A stretch of 49,090 bases of DNA from Cacconaster sp045599325 (lineage in GTDB: Bacteria > Bacteroidota > Bacteroidia > Bacteroidales > UBA932). The notes beneath the pieces were generated by a model that was given only the letters and a program-made list of their open reading frames with translations, did no database searches and was not told the DNA's origin. The DNA is taken from the NCBI GenBank assembly GCA_045599325.1, contig JAZRVT010000011.1, positions 1 through 49,090 on the forward strand, given 5' to 3'. The position numbers were made by a program, and so were the translations under genes. Positions 7,913 to 15,523 of this stretch are shown one piece after another (position 1 is the stretch's first letter; every line of letters starts with the position of its first letter).

Positions 7913-9034
7913 TTATTTTTGTTTCTTTCTGTAGCAAGGAAGCTTCTCAAGATGGTCCAGTGCACGCTGAGCGCTCTGTTCGTTATAAGCCGACTTGCCC
8001 TCCAGGGTTTCATAGAAATAAGTGAGGGCAGGCAGGCCGCCCTTGGTGTAACAGTAGGCCAGGCAGAGGTTGTGCAGACCGAGCGTGGAGGCTATGATAT
8101 CGAGGTCTGTACCGCTGATCTGCCTCACAGCCAGCTGGTATGCAGGCTCGAAATAATCTTTCTTCAGCTTCTCGACGTCACCGAGAGTCTTGAACCCCAG
8201 CTTGCCAAGAACCCTGACATAAGACATCCCGTTGACCTGCTGTATCTCAGCCTGATTGATGGCGGCTATCTTCGAATTGAGGGCAGAGAACGGGTCAAGG
8301 GCAAGATAGCTCCTGAAGGAGTCGGCATTGATGGTGATATCAGCGAAGTTGCCGCTCTTCACGAGGCCTTCGACCTTGCGTCTGTAGTCAGTGATGTCCT
8401 TGCGGATGCGGCTGAACTCGACATCTGCAAGCTCGAGCATTCCGGCAAGCCTCATAAGGCTGCGGAGATAATCGCCGGGGACTTCCACCCCGGACTTGTA
8501 TCCTATGTCGTGGTTCATCGACGCCCACACGTGCTGGAGTGCCGTACGCATCTGAATCTCGAAACGGATACGGTTGATTTCAGGATGTTCAGGGTCATGG
8601 TAGAGTGATTCCGGGATACGGCAGACATAGTGGAGTGACATATAGCCGAAAGAGTCCACCTTCAGGAGTTTCCTCTTGTCGACGGAATTGTCCCAGTCCA
8701 CATCGAAAAGAGACTCTACCATCGCTGCTACCTTGTCTACCTCATCTGTATAGAATGAAACAATCCTGGCACCCACAATGTCAGTGACATCATCGAGCGT
8801 CTTGTACTTGGCCCCCTTCATCTCGAGCTTGCCGACGAGACTCTCTTCTGTCTTGATCCTCGCTTCAACAAGGTCCACTATCATATGGATGGACCTCAAT
8901 TTCTTGTGGAGAGATTCAAGGACTACCTCCTTGAGTTTCCTGAAGGTGTCCTGGGAATCACGGTAGTCCTCGATGATCATCTGGCAATGGATGTCGAGTC
9001 CGTAGTCGGCGATGTTTTCCTTGTATTCAGCCAT
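7913..9034 (-). CDS. RelA/SpoT-domain alarmone synthetase, stand-alone
   Basis: 373 residues from the ATG at 9034; a TTG at 9043, overlapping the antiporter stop and 10 bases from a GGAGG, is an alternative start. The RelA/SpoT nucleotidyltransferase domain spans ~35-215. Seen: ARIKTEESLVGK, matching the ATP-binding RxKxxxSxxxK pattern; DDVTDIVGARIV with the metal-binding Asp; SFGYMSLHYV (G-loop); FEIQMRTALQHVWA with the catalytic Glu and the H-W-A helix. There is no HD or TGS/ACT domain. The C-terminal ~150 residues are helical and of unknown role, longer than in typical small alarmone synthetases. The HD activity is encoded by the next gene, so synthetase and hydrolase are split over two proteins. 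Confidence 0.85.
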   Translation of the reverse strand: MAEYKENIADYGLDIHCQMIIEDYRDSQDTFRKLKEVVLESLHKKLRSIHMIVDLVEARIKTEESLVGKLEMKGAKYKTLDDVTDIVGARIVSFYTDEVDKVAAMVESLFDVDWDNSVDKRKLLKVDSFGYMSLHYVCRIPESLYHDPEHPEINRIRFEIQMRTALQHVWASMNHDIGYKSGVEVPGDYLRSLMRLAGMLELADVEFSRIRKDITDYRRKVEGLVKSGNFADITINADSFRSYLALDPFSALNSKIAAINQAEIQQVNGMSYVRVLGKLGFKTLGDVEKLKKDYFEPAYQLAVRQISGTDLDIIASTLGLHNLCLAYCYTKGGLPALTYFYETLEGKSAYNEQSAQRALDHLEKLPCYRKKQK

Positions 9035-9039
9035 ATCTG

Positions 9040-10653
9040 TCAATCTTTCTGCTCCTCCGAGCGGTTAATGAAGAGCACGTCACCGGCCTGGAGGACAGTG
9101 CTTCCGTGAGGTATCAGTTCCTCATTGCCGCGCCTGATGAGCACAATCCTGTGCCTGCTGTAAGGCAGTTCCTTGATTGTCCTGCCGACAAACTTATGGC
9201 CGGCAGGCAGCTCGTGCTGGGCAATCTTCATATATTTGTCGTCACTTGCAGCCTTGGTGCACAACACAATCCTGTCCCCTTCACAGATGAGGGTATGGCC
9301 TGTAGGGACCACCGAACTGCCGTCCCTGCGGACGATGGTGCACAAGAGCAGGTTCTTCGGGACACCTATCTCCTTTACCGTGCTTCCGTTCCATCGGCTC
9401 TCCTTCGTGACGGTGATTTCGCTGAACTGCATCGTAGTCTCTTCGGAGAAGTCACTGAAGGTCTTCATCACATCGCTGTCCTTGTCGATCATGTCCAGTC
9501 TCTTTGCCACAGCAGGGATAAGGGTTCCCTGGATTGATATCGAGAGAAGGACAATGCAGAAGACTATATTGAATATGTCGTTCTCCAGTGCCTGGTTGCC
9601 CACAGTGGCCATAATCGCGAACACGATGGATGAGGCTCCCCTGAGTCCGGAGAATGATAGAAACGCCTGCTGGCGCAATCCGTATTTGCGGAACGGGGTC
9701 AGGATGGCGGCCACAGAGAGAGGTCTGGAGACGAAGAACATCACAGCGAAAGTGACCAGCGCCGGAACGACTGCCTTGCCGAGTGCCGCAGGATGGGCGA
9801 GCAGACCCAGCATGAAGAAGATGAGCACCTGCATCAGGCTTGTGAATCCGTCGAAGAAGTGGATGAGTTTCTTGCGGTCAGCGAATGTGCTGTTGCCAAG
9901 GATGATGCCGACTATGTAGGTGCTGAGGTAGCCGTTGCCGCCGACAATCTGAGGGATGGCATAGCTGAACACCGCCACAGCGAAGATGAACATCGAGTCG
10001 AAGCCAGGGCTGAATGTTATCCTCTTGAGCAGATACTTCGCGCCGAATGCGATTCCGACACCGAAAGCTGCACCGAACACTATCTGGGAGAAGACCATCC
10101 AGGCCACGTGGCCCGCGCTGACTGAAGTCTGCATCAGTGAAAGCATCACCACAGTGAGCATATAGGAGCACGGGTCGTTGGATCCGCTCTCAACCTCGAG
10201 GATAGGCGCTGAGTTGTTCTTCAGTCCGAGCCTCTTGGACCTCAATATGGAGAATACCGAGGCGGCGTCTGTGGAGCTGAGCACCGAACCCAGGAGCAGA
10301 CTCTCCAGCCACCCCCAGTGAAGCAGGAAGTGGCAGAGCACGCCTGTGACGCCGGCAGTCAGGAAGACTCCGAGGCTGGCCATCAGGCCCGCCTCCACCG
10401 AGACGCATCGGGCGGCAGACCAGGAGGTTCCGAATCCGCCATAGAACATAATGAATATCAGCGCTATGGAGCAGATATTCTCTACGGATTCATAATCATT
10501 TATCCGAACCGGGAAGAGGCCGTTGTTGCCGAACGCTATACCGAGGAGTATGAATGCGAGCAGCACAGGCACACCCACCTTCGCCGAGATGTTGTTCAGG
10601 GCGATGCAGATGAAGATGACGACTGCTATTAGTATGAGGAAGTATACGGACAT
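9040..10653 (-). CDS. nhaP2: Potassium/proton antiporter, CvrA/NhaP2 family
   Basis: 537 residues. About 12 transmembrane helices fill residues 1-390 (CPA1-type Na+/H+ exchanger fold). Motifs include LSSTDAASVFSIL and LEVESGSNDP, the acidic ion-binding pair of the family. Residues ~425-537 form an RCK_C/TrkA-C cytoplasmic regulatory domain (GDRIVLCTK, ELPAGHKFVGRTIKELP). It likely extrudes K+ (or Na+) in exchange for protons and may be gated by a nucleotide ligand at the RCK_C domain. It starts 3 bp after the amidohydrolase gene's partner region and ends 6 bp before the ATG of the alarmone synthetase gene, so control by an alarmone is conceivable but unproven. Confidence 0.9.
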   Translation of the reverse strand: MSVYFLILIAVVIFICIALNNISAKVGVPVLLAFILLGIAFGNNGLFPVRINDYESVENICSIALIFIMFYGGFGTSWSAARCVSVEAGLMASLGVFLTAGVTGVLCHFLLHWGWLESLLLGSVLSSTDAASVFSILRSKRLGLKNNSAPILEVESGSNDPCSYMLTVVMLSLMQTSVSAGHVAWMVFSQIVFGAAFGVGIAFGAKYLLKRITFSPGFDSMFIFAVAVFSYAIPQIVGGNGYLSTYIVGIILGNSTFADRKKLIHFFDGFTSLMQVLIFFMLGLLAHPAALGKAVVPALVTFAVMFFVSRPLSVAAILTPFRKYGLRQQAFLSFSGLRGASSIVFAIMATVGNQALENDIFNIVFCIVLLSISIQGTLIPAVAKRLDMIDKDSDVMKTFSDFSEETTMQFSEITVTKESRWNGSTVKEIGVPKNLLLCTIVRRDGSSVVPTGHTLICEGDRIVLCTKAASDDKYMKIAQHELPAGHKFVGRTIKELPYSRHRIVLIRRGNEELIPHGSTVLQAGDVLFINRSEEQKD

Positions 10654-10655
10654 CT

Positions 10656-11846
10656 CTAGAATTTCAGTTCGCCTCCGCGCATAATGATTTTACCGTTGCA
10701 GATCACAGTGTCGATGCAGCTGCTGTCTGCAGAATAGACCCAGTTTGAAATCAGATTGTGGCAAGGCTGCATCTTCTCGGCCGAGAGGTCGACCAGGAGC
10801 GCATCGGCCAGCCTGCCCTCCGCAATCACACCGGCATCGATGCCGAAGGCCTCTGCGCCGCAGCGGGTGGCCATATCGAAGATCTCTGCGGCAGGCAGCG
10901 CCTCAGGGTCGCCGGAGCTGACCTTGGCCAGCAGGGAGGCGAATTTCATCTCCTCACGCATATCGAGATTGTTGTTCGAGGAGTCACCGTCGGTGCCGAG
11001 GGTCATCCGGCAACCGGCCTCCTTGAGGAGCCTGTATGGGAATATGCCTGACGAGAGCTTCATATTGGAGCAAGGGCAGTGGGAGATTGTCACCCCGCGG
11101 CTTGCAAGTATCTGCGCTTCCTCCTCATCCACGTGCACCACGTGGGCGGCGATGACGTTCGGACCGAGGACTCCGAGCGAGTCAAGGTAACGGACAGGAG
11201 TCAGGCCGTGGTCTCTGACGCAGTCCTCCACCTCCGTCCGTGTCTCTGCCAGATGCAGATGAATCTTCAGATTGAGGTCGCGGGCAGTCTGCGCGCACTT
11301 CGCGAAGAGGTCGGGACCCACGGTGTAGACCGCGTGCGGGGCGATAGTCAGGGTGATGAGCCCGCCTGTCGGGTCGACCCAGTTCCTGAGCGTCTCCAGC
11401 TTGTCGGCCTGCTGTGACAGGGAGTGCGACTCCACGAAGGTCACGCCGATGGCGGCGCGGATGCCGGCTTCCTGGACTGCCTTGACGGTCTGGTCGATCT
11501 CAAAATACATATCGTTGAAGAAGACTGAGCCGGTGCGGACCATCTCGCGGACTGCCGCGCGGGAACCGGCATATATGTCTTCCGGTGTCATCTTCGCCTC
11601 AAATGGCCAGATATACTCCGAAAGCCACTTCATCAGAGGCATATCGTCGGCATAGCCGCGGAGCAGGGTCATCGCGGCGTGGTTGTGGGTGTTGTAGAAC
11701 GGAGGCAGCATCGCGAAGCCGCTGCCGTCTATCGTCTCGTCCGCCACCGCATCAGCGGCCGCACTGACGCTGCTGAAGCGGTTCCCCTCGATCAGGACAT
11801 TTGTCCTCGAAGAGCCGAGAAGTACGTTTTTGATGAGTATGCTCAT
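10656..11846 (-). CDS. mtaD: Amidohydrolase, SAH/MTA (5'-methylthioadenosine) deaminase type
   Basis: 396 residues, a TIM-barrel amidohydrolase with an N/C-terminal beta-sandwich. NTHNHAAMTLLRGY gives the first metal HxH and matches the SAH/MTA deaminase and chlorohydrolase subgroup. Further ligands are in HLHLAETRTE, AHVVHVD, SHCPCSNMKL and LGTDGDSSNNN. The expected reaction is deamination of S-adenosylhomocysteine or methylthioadenosine to the inosyl derivative; related deaminases use other adenosine-like substrates, so the exact substrate is uncertain. It lies 15 bp downstream of deoC and ends 2 bp before the antiporter gene, forming part of a nucleoside-salvage theme within the train. Confidence 0.85.
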   Translation of the reverse strand: MSILIKNVLLGSSRTNVLIEGNRFSSVSAAADAVADETIDGSGFAMLPPFYNTHNHAAMTLLRGYADDMPLMKWLSEYIWPFEAKMTPEDIYAGSRAAVREMVRTGSVFFNDMYFEIDQTVKAVQEAGIRAAIGVTFVESHSLSQQADKLETLRNWVDPTGGLITLTIAPHAVYTVGPDLFAKCAQTARDLNLKIHLHLAETRTEVEDCVRDHGLTPVRYLDSLGVLGPNVIAAHVVHVDEEEAQILASRGVTISHCPCSNMKLSSGIFPYRLLKEAGCRMTLGTDGDSSNNNLDMREEMKFASLLAKVSSGDPEALPAAEIFDMATRCGAEAFGIDAGVIAEGRLADALLVDLSAEKMQPCHNLISNWVYSADSSCIDTVICNGKIIMRGGELKF

Positions 11847-11861
11847 TCTCTTTAAGCTTAT

Positions 11862-12653
11862 TTAGTAATACTTCACCTCGCGGCCCTCGAGGGCTGTGAG
11901 GAGGTTGTTTGCCATACGGCTTGCACCGAAGCGGAACCAGCGCTTGTCGAGCCATTTCTCGCCGAGGGTCTCCCCCACTATGCTGTAGTAGGTCACGGCA
12001 TCCTCAGGTGTGGAGATTCCACCCGCAGGCTTGAAGCCCACCATTCTTCCGGTGGCCTGGAAATATTTCCCGATGCATCTGCACATTATGCCGGCAGCCT
12101 CCGGAGTGGCGGCCGGTGAAGTCTTGCCCGTGGAGGTCTTGATGAAATCGGCGCCCGCCTCCATCGCAAGGAAAGATGCGTCTTCAATCAGACCGCGGTC
12201 GGCGAGGGCTCCGGTCTCAAGTATGACCTTCAGCACCACATCGCCCTTCACTTCGCGGACAGCCTTGCCGATTTCGACGATCTCACGGCTTGCCGCATCG
12301 TAGCGTTTCTCCAGGAAGGAGTTGAGAGCCAGCACTATGTCGACCTCGTCGGCACCGTCCTCCACCGCCCCCCTGCACTCGGCGGCCTTCACCGGCAGAG
12401 TGCTCTGCGATGCAGGGAAGCAGCCGCCCACTACAGTGACGTGCAGTTCCCTGTCATTGCGGACGGATGCGACAGTCGAAGCGAAGTTCGGATAGACGCA
12501 GATTGACGCCGGAAGCGGGTAGTCAGGGAATATGTCGTGGAAATGGTTGACCTTTTCGGTCATCGCAGCTATTTTGGTATATGTGTCTGTGCCGTTGAGC
12601 GAGGTGAGGTCTATCATACCGAGCGCCTGGCGCCATATCTCTTTCTCTGTCAT
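11862..12653 (-). CDS. deoC: Deoxyribose-phosphate aldolase
   Basis: 263 residues, class I aldolase of the DeoC family, which cleaves 2-deoxyribose 5-phosphate to glyceraldehyde 3-phosphate and acetaldehyde in deoxynucleoside catabolism. Schiff-base lysine Lys172 lies in DFIKTSTGK. The catalytic Asp105 is in ADEVDIVL, and the second active-site lysine is in VGFKPAGGI. Length and motifs fit the family fully. It is 9 bp downstream of the radical SAM gene and 15 bp upstream of the amidohydrolase gene. No other deo genes (deoD, deoB, udp) are in the window. Confidence 0.97.
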   Translation of the reverse strand: MTEKEIWRQALGMIDLTSLNGTDTYTKIAAMTEKVNHFHDIFPDYPLPASICVYPNFASTVASVRNDRELHVTVVGGCFPASQSTLPVKAAECRGAVEDGADEVDIVLALNSFLEKRYDAASREIVEIGKAVREVKGDVVLKVILETGALADRGLIEDASFLAMEAGADFIKTSTGKTSPAATPEAAGIMCRCIGKYFQATGRMVGFKPAGGISTPEDAVTYYSIVGETLGEKWLDKRWFRFGASRMANNLLTALEGREVKYY

Positions 12654-12662
12654 ATCGTGTTG

Positions 12663-13439
12663 TTATCCTTTAATCTGTATTTCTATTCCCTGAGCGCGAA
12701 GAGGTGCCGCAATCTCCTCCATCTCCTCGACCGTGACCTTCTCAAGGGTGTCAAGCGGTGTCCTGCGGTCGAGTGTGTACATCATCACGCCGCGCGGCCT
12801 GAGACGGAGCACCAGCGTCTGCCAGGCTGAAGTCATCAGGGGATCGGTGCAGTCCACCGGCTTGCCGTCCACGATTCCCTTGAGGAACATAGTCTGCAGG
12901 ATGAAGTCGCCCTGGAAGACGGCCAGCTGCTCAGCGATACGCTCCACGGAGTAGCGCGGATTCTGCGGGCGGTCTATGAGGAATGCATATTCGTCCACCG
13001 CAGAGTCTATCTTGAGAATCTGGTTGTCCACCTTCATCAGCGCCCCGACCACGTCAGGCCTGTGGAGCTGTGTGGCGTTTGAGAGCACGGAGACCTTCGC
13101 CCTCGGGAAATAGAGGTCCCTCAGGGAGATGGTGCGGTCGACTATCTCCGCAAAATCAGGGTGCAGAGTAGGCTCCCCGTTTCCGGAGAATGTGATTGTG
13201 TCAACCGGGATCCCGGCGGCAGCGCATTTGGAGATGCCATCCTCAAGAGCGGCGAGAACCTCGTCAAGAGGCGGAATGCGGGTGTCACCGCGTCCGTCGG
13301 CGTTCCAGCCGCACTCGCAATAAACGCAGTCGAACGAACAGACCTTGCCGTGAGCCGGCAGAAGGTTCACGCCGAGGGAACTGCCGAGACGGCGGCTGCG
13401 GATCGGCCCGAATACTATGCTGTCAAACTGAAGTGCCAT
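12663..13439 (-). CDS. Radical SAM protein, COG0731-like
   Basis: 258 residues from the ATG at 13439, chosen because it lies directly after the upstream stop codon and begins MALQFDSIVFGP. The cluster motif is CSFDCVYC (CxxxCxxC), followed by TFSGNGEPTLHPDF, the SAM-binding GGE-like segment common in this group. It resembles the COG0731 'wyosine synthetase-like' Fe-S oxidoreductases, many of which have no known substrate in bacteria. The short C-terminal region (residues ~225-258) contains no recognisable second cluster. Its place between a lipoprotein gene and deoC gives no firm hint of substrate. Confidence 0.85.
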   Translation of the reverse strand: MALQFDSIVFGPIRSRRLGSSLGVNLLPAHGKVCSFDCVYCECGWNADGRGDTRIPPLDEVLAALEDGISKCAAAGIPVDTITFSGNGEPTLHPDFAEIVDRTISLRDLYFPRAKVSVLSNATQLHRPDVVGALMKVDNQILKIDSAVDEYAFLIDRPQNPRYSVERIAEQLAVFQGDFILQTMFLKGIVDGKPVDCTDPLMTSAWQTLVLRLRPRGVMMYTLDRRTPLDTLEKVTVEEMEEIAAPLRAQGIEIQIKG

Positions 13440-13440
13440 A

Positions 13441-13992
13441 TCATTTGCTGAGGCTCTCCTCAAGAGCCTTGATATCTTTCTTGGAGACTTTCCTGTTTTT
13501 CCTCACCTTCTGCGGCTGATGAGGCTTGTCAGGCATATCGAGACTCTGTTCCTCTACCGAAGGGGTCTCATCTTCATCCGCCATCACTCTGTCCTCGCGG
13601 GACTCGACGCCTTCGACAGGGGTGGCAGGCTTCATTCTTCCTTCGACTGCTGCATCATCTTCAGCCTCAGTCTCCTCAGTCTTGCGCAGGGTCTGTTCCA
13701 GGCGGGCCTTCACGGTGTTCATCACCTCGTGGAAAGTCTCCGGGTCTCTGAGATAATCGTTGACCGCCGCGCGGAACTGATCCTCGTCGTAGCCGTGCTT
13801 CCTTATCAGAGGGGCATAGACACTGAGGGAGTCTGTACCCTTTGCAAGTTCCGGAGCGCTCTCGAGCATTCCTTCAGAAAGATAGATGTCGTAGAAGATA
13901 GCGACCATATCCTTTTCGGGTATGGTTTTATTCCCGGCGCATCCGCTGATGAGCAATGAAAAGAGAGAAAAAAGCAAAAAAGTCTTCTTCAC
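13441..13992 (-). CDS. DUF4296 domain lipoprotein
   Basis: 183 residues with a lipoprotein signal (LLISGC; the Cys at residue 18 would be lipidated). The start is a GTG at 13992. Residues ~25-110 match the Bacteroidetes DUF4296 family (IPEKDMVAIFYDIYLSEGML, with a later HGYDEDQF). The C-terminal part is charged, Glu-rich then Lys-rich, and probably disordered. Function is unknown. It is the first gene of the long minus-strand train, with a TATATTTG box 23-30 bp upstream of its start. Confidence 0.8.
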   Translation of the reverse strand: MKKTFLLFSLFSLLISGCAGNKTIPEKDMVAIFYDIYLSEGMLESAPELAKGTDSLSVYAPLIRKHGYDEDQFRAAVNDYLRDPETFHEVMNTVKARLEQTLRKTEETEAEDDAAVEGRMKPATPVEGVESREDRVMADEDETPSVEEQSLDMPDKPHQPQKVRKNRKVSKKDIKALEESLSK

Positions 13993-14014
13993 CTTTTAAC
14001 AGTTTTTAATCTTA

Positions 14015-14022
14015 CAAATATA
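14015..14022 (-). promoter_or_regulatory. Bacteroidetes -7 promoter box for the minus-strand train
   Basis: Read on the minus strand, TATATTTG is a perfect TAnnTTTG box 23 bp upstream of the DUF4296 GTG. No clear -33 TTTG lies at the usual spacing, so the promoter rests on the -7 match and on the divergent position. It would drive the train from 13992 downwards. Confidence 0.55.
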
Positions 14023-14044
14023 GTAAAAAAAAGTATGCTTTTAT

Positions 14045-14052
14045 TAACTTTG
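14045..14052 (+). promoter_or_regulatory. -7 promoter box, possibly leaderless transcript
   Basis: TAACTTTG matches TAnnTTTG and ends only 4 bases before the ATG at 14057. Transcription from it would begin at or beside the start codon, so the mRNA would be almost leaderless. No clear -33 element is visible. Confidence 0.5.
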
Positions 14053-14056
14053 CGCT

Positions 14057-15040
14057 ATGAATGGCAACACACGCAGCCTGGGTCCGACCATCGCCTTCAT
14101 CCTTCTGACAGCGTCGTACGCCGTCAGTGCTTTTTTCGTGCCATTCAAGTCTGTCACATATCCTGACTGCTTCTTTTTCGGAGATCTTTTCGACTGGACC
14201 CCTCTGTACAACGGCGGGTTCCTGAGCTGTCTGCTGGGAACGCTGTTCACCGGAATCCTGGCCCTGATGGTCTATATGGCCGGCAACCGTATCTCCAGCG
14301 GAATGAACCAGTTCATACCGCTGCTCTACCTGGTGCTGGTGCTGGCCAACCCCTCCTCACTGAGATTCTCCCCCATCCACGCAGCAGCAGTATTCCTGGT
14401 GCCGGCCCTCATCAGCAACGTCTCCTTCTGTGCCTCAGGTTCAGACCTCACCAGTCTGGCGAAAAGCTGCTTCTTCCTGACAATCGCATCGTTCTTCTTC
14501 CCGCCGCTGATGTGGATGTTCATACCTATGGCCGCCCTCAGCATCAGCAAGGCCGACGACAAGGGCAAGTATCTCTTCACTTCCCTGTTCTCTCTCGCCG
14601 CACCTCTGCTGCTGGCATTCGGCATCCGCTACCTTCAGGCGGGGCTGCAGAATGCCGCAGAAATCTTCCCTGACTATCTTCGCGCGATGACAGATGTCCC
14701 GTCAAAGAGCATTGCGATGTCCGCGTCCACTCTCTGCCGGCTCGTCATCACTGCAATAATTGCAATAATATCCGCATACTGCGTAGCAGGCGCCTTCAGC
14801 AGATACAAGACAGTGCAGTACACAGCCTACTCCAGGATTCTCTTCTACGCAGCGGCCATCACCGCAACCGCCGCCGTCTTCATTCCGACGATGTCCTGGC
14901 CCGGATGCCTGCTCACCGCCATCCCGCTCTCACTGATAATAAACGAGTACTTCGGCAACGGAGCACACGACGGCAGCGGCACTATGGCTGCGGCCGCTCT
15001 CCTCATCCTCATTGCAGAGAGGATACAATGTTTCATCTGA
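14057..15040 (+). CDS. Uncharacterised polytopic membrane protein
   Basis: 327 residues, very hydrophobic, with roughly 8-10 predicted transmembrane segments spread over the full length (for example around 12-30, 53-75, 88-105, 112-125, 135-160, 170-190, 230-250, 265-320). It has no soluble domain and no catalytic motif that I recognise. The general layout resembles the DUF6427-type membrane proteins found near cell-division and envelope genes in Bacteroidetes; I am not certain of that assignment. It is followed after 22 bp by another small membrane-anchored protein, so the two are probably co-transcribed. Confidence 0.75.
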   Translation: MNGNTRSLGPTIAFILLTASYAVSAFFVPFKSVTYPDCFFFGDLFDWTPLYNGGFLSCLLGTLFTGILALMVYMAGNRISSGMNQFIPLLYLVLVLANPSSLRFSPIHAAAVFLVPALISNVSFCASGSDLTSLAKSCFFLTIASFFFPPLMWMFIPMAALSISKADDKGKYLFTSLFSLAAPLLLAFGIRYLQAGLQNAAEIFPDYLRAMTDVPSKSIAMSASTLCRLVITAIIAIISAYCVAGAFSRYKTVQYTAYSRILFYAAAITATAAVFIPTMSWPGCLLTAIPLSLIINEYFGNGAHDGSGTMAAAALLILIAERIQCFI

Positions 15041-15062
15041 CAACATCAAATAATACGATACT

Positions 15063-15512
15063 ATGAAAAAATTCGGTGCGGTACTTATCGCGATTATCCT
15101 GATAGCCCTTGCGGGTTTCTTCTATTTCCGTTTCTACTATGTCTTCGGAGAGGGCGTCAAGAGCGGAGAACTCAACTATGTGGTCTACAAGGGAATCATC
15201 TTCAAGACCTACGAAGGCAAGCTCATCCAGAGCGGCATACGCTCCAACAAGGGCAACGGCATCCAGTCCTATGAGTTCGAATTCTCTGTAGCCGACGAGG
15301 AGCTGGCCAAGAGGCTTATGAACGAGGAGAGCGGCAAGGTGATGCAGCTCCACTACAAGGAGTATTTCGGCGCACTGCCCTGGAGAGGCTACACCAAATA
15401 CATAGTCGACGACATCATCTCCATCCAGGACAAGCCTGCCGGAAATACAATCGACGACTCCGCTTTGCAGGGAGTCGCCGGTTATAACGGAGAGGAAACT
15501 CTGGTCCTCTGA
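15063..15512 (+). CDS. Uncharacterised single-pass membrane protein
   Basis: 149 residues. A single N-terminal hydrophobic helix (~5-27) is followed by a soluble domain of about 110 residues (LNYVVYKGIIFKTYEGKL, then LPWRGYTKYIVDDI). Close relatives in Bacteroidetes have sometimes been labelled '6-phosphogluconate dehydrogenase', as I recall, but nothing here supports that: there is no Rossmann fold and the protein is far too short. The domain is probably periplasmic with a beta-rich fold. It converges on pheT with an 11-bp gap. Confidence 0.7.
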   Translation: MKKFGAVLIAIILIALAGFFYFRFYYVFGEGVKSGELNYVVYKGIIFKTYEGKLIQSGIRSNKGNGIQSYEFEFSVADEELAKRLMNEESGKVMQLHYKEYFGALPWRGYTKYIVDDIISIQDKPAGNTIDDSALQGVAGYNGEETLVL

Positions 15513-15523
15513 TATCAGTCCAT

